Positions 7,784 to 15,547 of a stretch of 64,000 nucleotides of DNA are shown here, piece by piece. Source of the DNA: Actinomyces johnsonii (GTDB taxonomy: Bacteria; Actinomycetota; Actinomycetes; Actinomycetales; Actinomycetaceae); the NCBI RefSeq assembly GCF_006546835.1, contig NZ_VICB01000005.1, positions 62,001 to 126,000 on the forward strand, written 5' to 3'. The notes under the pieces are model-generated. The model was not told where the DNA came from. It made no database searches and was given only the letters and a program-made list of their open reading frames with translations. Within the stretch, counting starts at the first letter, position 1. Every line of letters begins with the position of its first letter. Made by a program: the position numbers and the translations under genes.

Positions 7784-10117
7784 GTGCCCAGCTCGCCTGA
7801 TCGTTCGACCCGCGCGCCTCGACCCGGCAGTGCCGGTGTCCTCGAGCGACCCGTCACCCGGCTGCTGGGCAAGCGCACCGCCGCTCAGCTCGCCAAGCAG
7901 GGAGTGGAGACCGGCGCCGACCTGCTGCGCCTCCTGCCTCGCCGCTACGACACCTGGGGGGAGCTGACCGATATGCGCACGCTCGCCAAGGGCGAGCAGG
8001 CAACCATCCAGGCGCAGATCGTGCGGGCCTCCTCCCGCCGCACCCGCTCTGGCCGGGCTCCGGCCATCATGGAGGCCACCGTCACCGACGGCGTCTCGAC
8101 CATGGACGTCGTCCAGTTCGGCGCGGTGGGCCAGATGCGCGCCCGCGCCACCCGGCTGGCCCCCGGAACCACCGTCCTCATGAGCGGCAAGGTCGGTCTC
8201 CACCGTGGACGCAGGCAGCTGTCCAACCCGCGCCTGTACGTCCTCGACGAGCTCGACGAGGCAGAGCGCGATGCTCTGCTGGCCCGGCCCATGCCCATCT
8301 ACCCGGGCACCGAGGCCCTCCCCTCCTGGTCGGTGGCCAAGGCGGTCAGAACCGTGCTGGACCAGGTGGGGCCGGACGACGTGCCCGACCCGCTACCCGA
8401 TCAGCTGCGGCGCTCGTGCGGACTTGTCGACGCCTACACCGCCTACCGGTGGGTGCACCGGCCGGAGGACGCCGACCAGTGGAAGGCCGCCCGGAAGCGC
8501 CTGCGTCACGAGGAGGCCCTCATCCTTCAGGTGGCCCTGGCTCAGCGCCGTGCCCTCCATGAGGCCACCCGCACCGCGGTGGCTTGGCCCGAGCCGGAGG
8601 CGACCGGCTCCCTGAGAGCCGACCTCGACGCCGCCCTGCCCTACGAGCTCACCGTCGGACAGGTGCGGGTAGGCCGGGAGATCGCCGCCGACTTGGCCCG
8701 AGCCGTCCCCATGCAGCGGCTCCTTCAGGGCGACGTGGGCAGCGGCAAGACCCTCGTGGCCCTGCGGGCCATGCTCCAGGTGGTCGGCGGTGGAGGACAG
8801 GCGGCCCTGCTGGCCCCCACCGAGGTGCTCGCCGCCCAGCACCACTCCTCCCTGGAGACGCTGCTCGGCCCTCTGGCCCGCTACGGGATGCTCGACGGCG
8901 CCGAGCGCGCCACCCGGGTCCATCTGCTGACCGGCTCCACTCCGGTCGCTCAACGCCGCCGGATCCTGGCCGACCTGGCCGCCGGCGAGCCGGCCATTGT
9001 CGTGGGGACCCACGCCCTGCTGTCGGATACGGTGCAGATCCCCTTCCTCGGGCTGGTCGTCGTCGACGAGCAGCACCGCTTCGGCGTCGCCCAACGCGAC
9101 GCCCTGCGCGAGCGCGGGGGCGTCACCGACCCGGCCACCGGCCAGCGCTACACCCCCCACCTGCTGGTCATGACCGCCACCCCGATCCCGCGCACCATCG
9201 CGATGACGGTCTTCGGCGACCTGGCCACCTCCGTCCTGGACGAGCTGCCCGCCGGGCGCGTCCCCGTCCCCACCCATCTTGTCCCGTGGTTGCGCACCTC
9301 CTGGGTGGAGGGCATCTGGCGGCGCGCTGCCAAGGAGGTCGCCGGAGGTGGGCGCGTCTACGTCGTCTGCCCGCGGATCGAGGCGGGCGACGACGAGCCC
9401 GGGCAAGAGGCTGCAATGGTCTCCGACGCCGTCACCGCCGCCGATACCGACCAGAACTCGGGCTCGCTCGAGCTCGAGGAGACCGGTCCGCGACCCGACC
9501 GCTCGCCGGCCGCCGTCGAGGAGTGGAGACTACGCCTGGGGGCCGAGCCGGCCCTGGAGGGCATCGACGTCGGGGTGCTCACCGGGCGCATGAGCGGCGA
9601 GGACAAGGCAGCCGCCATGGCGGACTTCGCCTCCGGCGCCACCCCCGTCCTGCTAGCCACCACCGTCATCGAGGTCGGGGTGGATGTGCCCGAGGCATCC
9701 ATGATGGTCGTCCTGGACGCTGACCGCTTCGGCCTGTCACAACTCCACCAGCTGCGCGGACGGGTCGGACGCGGCGGCCGGGAGTCGATCTGCGTGGCGG
9801 TCACCGGCGTGGAGGTCGGCTCCACCGCCTTTCACCGCCTCAAGGCCTTCGCCTCCACCATGGACGGGTTCGCCCTGGCCGAGGCCGACCTTGACCTGCG
9901 CAGTGAGGGCGACGTCCTGGGAGCCTCGCAGTCGGGGCGAACCTCCGGGCTGGATCTGCTGCGCGTTACCCGCGATGCCCGGCTCATCGCCACCGCCCGG
10001 AGCCAGGCGGAGCGGATCGTGGCGGCCGACCCGCAGCTGCGCGAGCACCGGGCCCTGGCCGCGGCGATCGCCGAACGCCTCGACGAGGAGTCCCGGGCCT
10101 TCCTCGAAAGAGCGTGA
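7784..10117 (+). CDS. recG: ATP-dependent DNA helicase RecG
   Basis: Branch-migrating helicase that remodels stalled forks and recombination intermediates. An N-terminal wedge/OB domain (to about residue 260) precedes the helicase core. Core motifs are I GDVGSGKT, II DEQHRFG (the DEEH-type box as DEQH), MTATPIPRT, and TRG-type C-terminal sequences LHQLRGRVGRGG and SEGDVLGASQSGR. About 777 aa, longer than most RecG. The excess includes an acidic, Ser/Glu-rich insert near residues 540-590. It ends 10 nt from convergent rsmD. Confidence 0.94.
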   Translation: MPSSPDRSTRAPRPGSAGVLERPVTRLLGKRTAAQLAKQGVETGADLLRLLPRRYDTWGELTDMRTLAKGEQATIQAQIVRASSRRTRSGRAPAIMEATVTDGVSTMDVVQFGAVGQMRARATRLAPGTTVLMSGKVGLHRGRRQLSNPRLYVLDELDEAERDALLARPMPIYPGTEALPSWSVAKAVRTVLDQVGPDDVPDPLPDQLRRSCGLVDAYTAYRWVHRPEDADQWKAARKRLRHEEALILQVALAQRRALHEATRTAVAWPEPEATGSLRADLDAALPYELTVGQVRVGREIAADLARAVPMQRLLQGDVGSGKTLVALRAMLQVVGGGGQAALLAPTEVLAAQHHSSLETLLGPLARYGMLDGAERATRVHLLTGSTPVAQRRRILADLAAGEPAIVVGTHALLSDTVQIPFLGLVVVDEQHRFGVAQRDALRERGGVTDPATGQRYTPHLLVMTATPIPRTIAMTVFGDLATSVLDELPAGRVPVPTHLVPWLRTSWVEGIWRRAAKEVAGGGRVYVVCPRIEAGDDEPGQEAAMVSDAVTAADTDQNSGSLELEETGPRPDRSPAAVEEWRLRLGAEPALEGIDVGVLTGRMSGEDKAAAMADFASGATPVLLATTVIEVGVDVPEASMMVVLDADRFGLSQLHQLRGRVGRGGRESICVAVTGVEVGSTAFHRLKAFASTMDGFALAEADLDLRSEGDVLGASQSGRTSGLDLLRVTRDARLIATARSQAERIVAADPQLREHRALAAAIAERLDEESRAFLERA

Positions 10118-10127
10118 CGGGCCGGAG

Positions 10128-10688
10128 TCAGAGAGGCTCGGCGAACCAGAGCGTTGTCTCGCCGTAGCGCTTGTCCGCGAATCGCCCCAGTCCCTGCGGC
10201 CACGCGGGCTCCGGTGAGCGCGTCGAGCGCTCGACGACAACGACGGCGCGAGGGGCCAGCCACGGGTCCTCGCTGCGGGTCAGGGGACTGAGGATCGCGG
10301 TGAGCCCCTCCTCGGCCAGCTCGTAGGGCGGATCGATCAGCACCAGGTCCACCGGCGCCCCCGCCGCGCCGGTCAGGAAGGCGGCCGCCTTCGCGGTCAC
10401 CACCCGCAGTCCGTGCAGACCCAGCGCCCGGATATTGCGTCGGCAGATCTCGGAGGCCGCGCGCGAGGAGTCCACGAGCGTGACGTCGCCGGCCCCCCGG
10501 CTCGCCGCCTCCAGGCCCAGGGCTCCTGAGCCCGCGCACAGGTCCAGCACCCGGGCGCCGTCGAGCACCCCGTAGTGCTCCAGCCGGGCGAAGAGGGCCT
10601 CGCGCACCCGCTCGGAGGTGGGGCGCGTCCCGGACCGGGGCACCTCGATCCTGCGCCCACCCACGGTTCCGGCCACGATCCTCGTCAT
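10128..10688 (-). CDS. rsmD: 16S rRNA (guanine966-N2)-methyltransferase RsmD
   Basis: S-adenosylmethionine-dependent methyltransferase acting on 16S rRNA. Motifs are RIVAGTVGGRRIEVP at the N-terminus, RPTSERVREALFARLEH, the SAM-binding DLCAGSGALGLEAASRGA and the catalytic LIDPPYEL. 186 aa, normal length. It converges with recG and is divergent from coaD, matching the common recG-rsmD-coaD neighbourhood. Confidence 0.93.
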   Translation of the reverse strand: MTRIVAGTVGGRRIEVPRSGTRPTSERVREALFARLEHYGVLDGARVLDLCAGSGALGLEAASRGAGDVTLVDSSRAASEICRRNIRALGLHGLRVVTAKAAAFLTGAAGAPVDLVLIDPPYELAEEGLTAILSPLTRSEDPWLAPRAVVVVERSTRSPEPAWPQGLGRFADKRYGETTLWFAEPL

Positions 10689-10736
10689 GAGGCAGACCCT
10701 ACCTGGCCTGCCCCCGCCTCTGTTCCAACGGGGCGC

Positions 10737-10956
10737 TCAGCCCTCCTCGGCCGGGGCGTGCTGGCCGTAACCGGTATCCCGGATCTTGCGTGCGACCGCC
10801 GCGATCTGCTCGTCGGAGAGGATCTTGGGGCTGGAGACGGCGAGCGTGCGCAGGTAGAGCTCGCAGACCCACTCCAGCTCCTGCGCCGGTCCTGAAGGAG
10901 ACCGACGCGGCGCGCGTCCCGCACGGCGACACGCCCAGCCAGTAGCGTGACCGCAT
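10737..10956 (-). pseudogene. Possible small frameshifted gene upstream of rsmD
   Basis: On the minus strand, about 47 codons ending at the TGA at 10739-10737 read like real protein. They contain LEWVCELYLRTLAVSS and LSDEQIAAVARKIRDTGYG, with nearly every third base G or C. This frame has no ATG, GTG or TTG before it runs into coaD. A different frame starts at an ATG (10956-10954) with similar GC3, so one indel near 10885 would join the halves into about 72 aa. It may be a decayed small gene, a sequencing error, or a gene with an unusual start. I recognise no family. Confidence 0.35.
10943..10948 (+). promoter_or_regulatory. Leaderless -10 element of coaD
   Basis: TAGCGT, then 6 nt, then the coaD ATG at 10955. 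It is the same hexamer as at ddl. Confidence 0.55.
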
Positions 10957-11578
10957 GAGCCTGGCCGTCTACCCCGGAAGCTTCGACCCCCTTACCCTGG
11001 GGCACGTCGACATCGTCGCCCGCGCGACCACGCTCTTCGACGTCGTCGTCATCGGGATCGCCCACAACGCGGCCAAGGCGGGGCACTACCTGCTCGACGC
11101 CGAGGAGCGCCTGGCCCTGGCCAGGGCCTCCACCTCCCACCTGCCCGGAGTGGAGGCGGACATCGTCCCCGGGCTCCTGGCCGACTACTGCCGTGGGCGC
11201 GGTGCGAACGCCATCATCAAGGGGCTGCGCAACGGCGGCGATCTGGACGCCGAGGCGCCCATGGCGCTGCTCAACCGGGACCTGGGTGCGCCTGAGACGG
11301 TGTTCCTGACCGCGTCGCCCATCCACGCCCACATCTCCTCCTCCCTCGTCAAGGACGTCGCCGGCTACGGCCGCGATATCTCCGCCCTCGTTCCGCCCGC
11401 CGTCCACCGCGCCCTGGAGGAGCGCCTCGCCGCCGAAGCGCTCCGGCCCGACCGCGGGGACGCCCGGCAGCCGGAGCGGCAGTACGACCGGCGCAGCGGC
11501 GCCCCAGGCCCCGTCTTACCCGGAACCCAGCCAGGCCGCTTCGTCGGCGCCGACCACACACGAGAGGACCTACCGTGA
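10955..11578 (+). CDS. coaD: Pantetheine-phosphate adenylyltransferase
   Basis: Adenylylates 4'-phosphopantetheine in coenzyme A synthesis. The nucleotidyltransferase motif is YPGSFDPLTLGHVDI at the N-terminus, and ISSSLVKDVAGYG is the second family motif. The catalytic core ends near residue 160. About 45 more residues, rich in Arg, Pro and Gly, follow with no recognisable domain. The start is set by TAGCGT-6nt-ATG. Its stop overlaps the next gene as GTGA. Confidence 0.93.
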   Translation: MSLAVYPGSFDPLTLGHVDIVARATTLFDVVVIGIAHNAAKAGHYLLDAEERLALARASTSHLPGVEADIVPGLLADYCRGRGANAIIKGLRNGGDLDAEAPMALLNRDLGAPETVFLTASPIHAHISSSLVKDVAGYGRDISALVPPAVHRALEERLAAEALRPDRGDARQPERQYDRRSGAPGPVLPGTQPGRFVGADHTREDLP

Positions 11579-12126
11579 CGACCAGCCGCGATGCCGGAGA
11601 CGACCTGCTGCACATCCTCGATGAGCTCGATGAGCTCATCGCCAACGCCCGCTCCATGCCGATGAGCGCGTCCGTGATCGTGAACCGGGAGGCCGCTCAG
11701 CACCTCATCGAGCGCGCCCGCCACGCGGTTCCGAGCGCCGTCCACCGCGCCGAGAAGATCGTCGCCGACGCCGACGCCGTTCTGGCCGAGGGGCGCGCCG
11801 AGTCCGAGAGGCTCGTCCAGTACGCCCAGGAGGAGTCCGAGCGCCTGGTGGCGGGCGAGAACATCGTGCGCATGGCCAATGACCGGGCTGACAGCATCGT
11901 GGCCGCAGCCGAGGACAAGGCCGCCTCCCTGCGTCACGGGGCCGACGAGTACTCCGACCGGGCACTGGCCTCCCTGGAGACCGAGATCGCCAAGATCGCT
12001 GAGCAGATCCGCGCCGGCCGCGAGGTACTGGCCGACCGTCTGGGCGGCGGCGCCGACCAGTCGGTGGAGGTCCAGGAGCCCGTTCGACGCCGCTCCGGCT
12101 GGTCCGTGGATCCCTCGGCCCGCTGA
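11575..12126 (+). CDS. SepIVA-like (DivIVA-family) coiled-coil protein
   Basis: 183 aa, almost all predicted helix and coiled coil (about residues 35-160), with repeating Ala/Glu/Arg heptads and no membrane segment. In mycobacteria the gene beside DUF177, rnc and fpg encodes SepIVA (Rv2927c), a DivIVA-like factor for cell envelope growth and division. Position and architecture here match. The GTG start overlaps the coaD stop by 4 nt. It also resembles ATP synthase subunit b-type coiled coils, which is a weaker alternative because no membrane anchor is present. Confidence 0.7.
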   Translation: MTTSRDAGDDLLHILDELDELIANARSMPMSASVIVNREAAQHLIERARHAVPSAVHRAEKIVADADAVLAEGRAESERLVQYAQEESERLVAGENIVRMANDRADSIVAAAEDKAASLRHGADEYSDRALASLETEIAKIAEQIRAGREVLADRLGGGADQSVEVQEPVRRRSGWSVDPSAR

Positions 12127-12210
12127 ACCTGCAGTGCGGTGGCCTCGGGGTACGCTCGCGCCAGGCACCTCAACCATCATCCCGCCCACCACCGGCCTGC
12201 CACTGGCTTA

Positions 12211-12256
12211 CCGCCGTGGACACACGGTCCACGGCGGCCGCCCTTGGAGAGGGCGG
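12211..12256 (+). promoter_or_regulatory. Two tandem hairpins before the DUF177 gene
   Basis: CCGCCGTGGAC (12211-12221) and GTCCACGGCGG (12227-12237) form a perfect 11-bp stem with a 5-nt loop. CCGCCCT (12238-12244) and AGGGCGG (12250-12256) form a second 7-bp stem directly after it. No T-run follows. They end 24 nt before the DUF177 start and could be a terminator pair, an attenuator or an RNA processing site. Confidence 0.5.
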
Positions 12257-12280
12257 GGTCAACACTCTGTGGAGGAACCC

Positions 12281-12889
12281 ATGTCAGGACTCGTCGTCGA
12301 CATCGTCGACCTGCCCCGCGCCACCGGCTCGGTCAAGAACCTGCAGATCCGCACCCCCGCCCCCGCCGACCTGGGCACCGAGGTCATCGGCGTGCCCGAG
12401 GGCAGCGAGCTCGCCCTCGACGTCACCCTGACCTCCATGGACGACGGAGTCCTGGCCCACGCAGACGCCGATCTTCACATCCACGGCGAGTGCGTACGCT
12501 GCCTGCGCGATCTCGACGAGGACCGCACCGTAAGGATCGACGAGCTCTACCTCTTCCCCGAGGCCATCGAGGCCCAGCGGGCCGAGGGCGATGAGGAGGC
12601 GGACGACCTCCTGTCCGTCGGGGAGACCACGCTCGACCTCGAGCCCGCCCTGCGCGACGCCGTGGTCCCCGCGCTTCCGTTCCAACCCCTGTGCCGCCCC
12701 GACTGCCCCGGGCTGTGCTCCGAGTGCGGCCAGCGCCTCGAGGACGTGCCCGCCGACCACCACCACGAGGTCCTCGACCCGCGCTGGTCCGCTCTGGCCG
12801 GCCTGCTGAGCACCGGGACCGACCTAGAGGACAGCGGCGAAGACGGTGAGAAAGACCTACAGGACGGTAGTCAGGAGGACCGGTCCTGA
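12281..12889 (+). CDS. DUF177 (YceD-family) protein
   Basis: 202-aa cytoplasmic protein of the family linked to 23S rRNA accumulation in bacteria and plants. Cysteine motifs ECVRC (about residue 70) and CRPDC/CSEC (about 143-155) form the expected metal-binding pattern. The C-terminus is acidic. The ATG has GGAGG 5 nt upstream. In many genomes this gene is followed by rpmF (L32). Here it goes straight to rnc with a TGATG overlap, so rpmF must lie elsewhere. Confidence 0.85.
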   Translation: MSGLVVDIVDLPRATGSVKNLQIRTPAPADLGTEVIGVPEGSELALDVTLTSMDDGVLAHADADLHIHGECVRCLRDLDEDRTVRIDELYLFPEAIEAQRAEGDEEADDLLSVGETTLDLEPALRDAVVPALPFQPLCRPDCPGLCSECGQRLEDVPADHHHEVLDPRWSALAGLLSTGTDLEDSGEDGEKDLQDGSQEDRS

Positions 12890-13671
12890 TGGCCAAACGC
12901 CGCAGCGCCCCGCCCGCGCGCACCGACACCGAGGCGCTCGTCTACCGCTGGGGTCCCAGTATCGACGCCGAGCTCCTCGACCTGGCCCTGACCCACCGCT
13001 CCTACGCCCACGAGAACGGTGGCCTGCCCACCAACGAGCGCCTGGAGTTCCTGGGTGACTCCGTCCTGGGGATCATCGTCACCGAGCATCTCTACCGCAC
13101 CCACCCGGATGTCCCCGAGGGCCAGCTCGCCAAGATGCGTGCGGCCACGGTCTCCGAGCCGGCACTGGCCGCCGTCGCCCGAGATCTGGGGCTGGGGGAG
13201 TTCATCAAGCTCGGCAAGGGGGAGGCGCTCTCGGGCGGACGCGACAAGGACTCCATCCTGTCCGATACGGTCGAGGCCCTCATCGGCGCCACCTACCTCA
13301 CCCACGGCCTGGAGCAGACCCGCACGGTCGTCACCCGTCTCGTCTCCCGCTTCCTGGATTCGGCCCGTACCCGCGGCGCGGGACTGGACTGGAAGACGAG
13401 CCTCCAGGAGCTCACCGCCGCCCACCAGCTCGGCAACCCCGCATACGAGGTCACCGGCACCGGCCCCGACCATCAGCGGGTCTTCACAGCCAGTGCCATC
13501 GTCGACGGAGAGGTCATGGGACAGGGCACGGGCAGCTCGAAGAAGATCGCCGAGCACGACGCCGCCGAGGCCGCCTACGCCGCCATCCTGGCCGCCCGGG
13601 GCGACGGCGGACTCGACCTGCCCGGCGTCAACGAGGCCCTGCGCGCCGACCTGCGCACCCAACAGAGCTGA
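12889..13671 (+). CDS. rnc: Ribonuclease III
   Basis: Cleaves double-stranded RNA in rRNA and mRNA processing. The signature motif [15 protein letters not shown] (about residues 45-59) carries the catalytic acidic residues. A second acidic cluster is [12 protein letters not shown] (about 125-136). A C-terminal double-stranded RNA-binding domain ends in [19 protein letters not shown]. 260 aa, normal. The ATG overlaps the DUF177 stop (TGATG), and its own stop overlaps mutM in the same way, so the three genes are coupled. Confidence 0.95.
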   Translation: MAKRRSAPPARTDTEALVYRWGPSIDAELLDLALTHRSYAHENGGLPTNERLEFLGDSVLGIIVTEHLYRTHPDVPEGQLAKMRAATVSEPALAAVARDLGLGEFIKLGKGEALSGGRDKDSILSDTVEALIGATYLTHGLEQTRTVVTRLVSRFLDSARTRGAGLDWKTSLQELTAAHQLGNPAYEVTGTGPDHQRVFTASAIVDGEVMGQGTGSSKKIAEHDAAEAAYAAILAARGDGGLDLPGVNEALRADLRTQQS

Positions 13672-14828
13672 TGCCCGAGCTGCCCGAGGTCGAGGTGGTG
13701 CGCGCCGGGCTCGCCCGGCACGTAGCCGGGCGCACCGTCACCCGCGTCGAGGTTCTCGACTCGCGACCCCTGCGCCGTCAGGACGGGGGAGCGCAGGCCT
13801 TCGCCGACCAGCTCACCGGACGCACCATGACCGCGGCCGTGAGGCGCGGCAAGTTCCTGTGGCTGCCCCTGGACGATGGACGAGCCCTGTCCGCCCACCT
13901 GGGCATGAGCGGTCAGCTCCTCGTGCGCGGCGGCGCCTCCGGGGGAGCCAGCCCCGTGTCCGGCTCGGAGTCGAGGGCCGCAGCCTTCCTGGCCGCCCCG
14001 GACGCGCAGACCGGCGGACGCCCGGTGGACCTGAGCGCCACCGAGCAGCCCCGCTACGTGCGGGACCTCTCGGCATCCCCGCGCCACCTGCGCGTACGGC
14101 TCCATCTGAGCGCCTGCCCGAGCGCCGACGTCGGCGGTGCCGACACGGAGCGGAGCTCGCATGAGGAGACGGTCCTCGACCTGGTCGACCAGCGCATGCT
14201 GGGCGGCCTTCGCGTCGTCGACCTCGTCCCCACCGTCGACGGCGCCCCTGGCGGCATGGGCAGTTCTGAGCCACTGCTGCCGGCCGACGCTGCCCACATC
14301 GCCCGCGACCTGCTCGACCCCGCTCTGGAGCGCACCGGCCCCACCGGGGTGGTGAACCGGATACGGGCCTCCAAGCGCGCCATCAAGACCCTCCTGCTCG
14401 ACCAGGGGATCGTCTCCGGCATCGGCAACATCTACGCCGACGAAGGCCTGTGGGAGGCCGGGGTGCACGGGCTGCGCTCTGGGGCGGCCCTCGGCCCCCG
14501 GGTCGTGGCCCGGATCCTCCAGTCCACCGCGGAGGTCATGACTCGGGCACTGGACGTCGGTGGCACGAGCTTCGACGCCCTCTACGTCGACGTCGAGGGG
14601 GCCTCAGGATTCTTCGCCCGCGAGCTGAGGGCCTACGGGCGCCAGGGACGGGACTGTCGGCGCTGTGGGACCACCATGCTCCGCGAGACCCTGGGAGGGC
14701 GCTCCCACACCTACTGCCCCCGCTGTCAGAGCCGGCCGCGGCCGCCGCGCCGAGGAAATGCCCGGCGCACACCGGCCGTGTGCTGCGGACCCCACGAGAA
14801 CGGCGCCATGAGGCGGCAGTCCGTGTGA
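13671..14828 (+). CDS. mutM: Formamidopyrimidine-DNA glycosylase
   Basis: Removes oxidised purines such as 8-oxoguanine. The catalytic N-terminus is PELPEVEVVR after Met removal. The H2TH region contains RIRASKRAIKTLLLDQGIVSGIGNIYADE. The zinc finger near the C-terminus is CRRC...YCPRCQ. 385 aa is about 90 more than usual. One insert of about 50 residues lies near residues 85-140, and about 30 residues follow the zinc finger. The downstream ATG region of devR is 33 bp away. Confidence 0.93.
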   Translation: MPELPEVEVVRAGLARHVAGRTVTRVEVLDSRPLRRQDGGAQAFADQLTGRTMTAAVRRGKFLWLPLDDGRALSAHLGMSGQLLVRGGASGGASPVSGSESRAAAFLAAPDAQTGGRPVDLSATEQPRYVRDLSASPRHLRVRLHLSACPSADVGGADTERSSHEETVLDLVDQRMLGGLRVVDLVPTVDGAPGGMGSSEPLLPADAAHIARDLLDPALERTGPTGVVNRIRASKRAIKTLLLDQGIVSGIGNIYADEGLWEAGVHGLRSGAALGPRVVARILQSTAEVMTRALDVGGTSFDALYVDVEGASGFFARELRAYGRQGRDCRRCGTTMLRETLGGRSHTYCPRCQSRPRPPRRGNARRTPAVCCGPHENGAMRRQSV

Positions 14829-14848
14829 CGTAGGTCCCCGCACCCTGG

Positions 14849-14854
14849 TAATGT
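14849..14854 (+). promoter_or_regulatory. Leaderless -10 element of the DevR-like regulator
   Basis: TAATGT followed by 7 nt and the ATG at 14862. This points to 14862 rather than the ATG two codons earlier at 14856. Confidence 0.5.
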
Positions 14855-14861
14855 CATGAAC

Positions 14862-15515
14862 ATGTCACACACCTCCTCCTCGGAGATCGTCCGCGTCATG
14901 ATCGTGGACGACCACGAGATCGTCCGCCGCGGCATCGCCGAGATCATTGACCGGGCCGACGGGCTCGACGTCGTCGCTGAGGCGGGCTCCCGGGCGGAGG
15001 CGGTGCGCCGGGCCGAGCTGGTTCGCCCCGACGTCATCCTCGTGGACCTCCAGCTGCCCGACGGGACTGGCATCGAGCTCATGCAGGAGCTGCGCGAATC
15101 GGTGCCTCAGGCCCTGCCGGTCGTACTGACCTCGTTCGACGACGACGAGGCGCTGGCCGAGGCCCTGGCCGCCGGTGCCCGCGCCTATCTGCTCAAGACC
15201 GTTCACGGCGCTGAGATCAGCGACGTCGTACGGGCCGTCGCTTCCGGGCGCGTCCTGCTCGATGAGCGCACTGTCACGCGCCGCCGGGCTGACCACGACG
15301 ATCCCACCGCCGACCTGACCAACGCCGAGCGCAAGGTGCTCGACCTCATCGGCGACGGCCTGTCCAACCGGGAGATCGGTGAGCGCCTCGGGGTCGCCGA
15401 GAAGACGGTCAAGAACCACATCACCTCCCTGCTGGCCAAGATGGGCCTGCAGCGGCGCACCCAGGTTGCCGCCTGGGTCGCCGGCCAGCGCGCCTCGGGC
15501 TGGCGCAACGGCTGA
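14862..15515 (+). CDS. devR: NarL/LuxR-type response regulator, DevR/DosR-like
   Basis: 217-aa transcription factor. The receiver domain has DDHEIVRRG and the phosphoacceptor Asp about residue 60 in ILVDLQLPDG. The C-terminal LuxR helix-turn-helix reads LSNREIGERLGVAEKTVKNH, then SLLAKMGLQRRTQVA. The recognition helix EKTVKN is the one I recall for mycobacterial DosR, where Lys and Asn contact GGGACT-type boxes. It converges with a DevS-like kinase, its probable partner. Two similar boxes lie before cydA, so control of the oxidase genes is inferred. Confidence 0.8.
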   Translation: MSHTSSSEIVRVMIVDDHEIVRRGIAEIIDRADGLDVVAEAGSRAEAVRRAELVRPDVILVDLQLPDGTGIELMQELRESVPQALPVVLTSFDDDEALAEALAAGARAYLLKTVHGAEISDVVRAVASGRVLLDERTVTRRRADHDDPTADLTNAERKVLDLIGDGLSNREIGERLGVAEKTVKNHITSLLAKMGLQRRTQVAAWVAGQRASGWRNG

Positions 15516-15528
15516 CCGGCTCATCCTC

Positions 15529-15542
15529 CTGCGGCTCCGCAG
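15529..15542. terminator. Small hairpin between devR and devS
   Basis: CTGCGG-CT-CCGCAG in the 32-bp gap between the convergent genes. The loop is only 2 nt and there is no T-run, so termination is only a possibility. Confidence 0.25.
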
Positions 15543-15547
15543 CAGGC

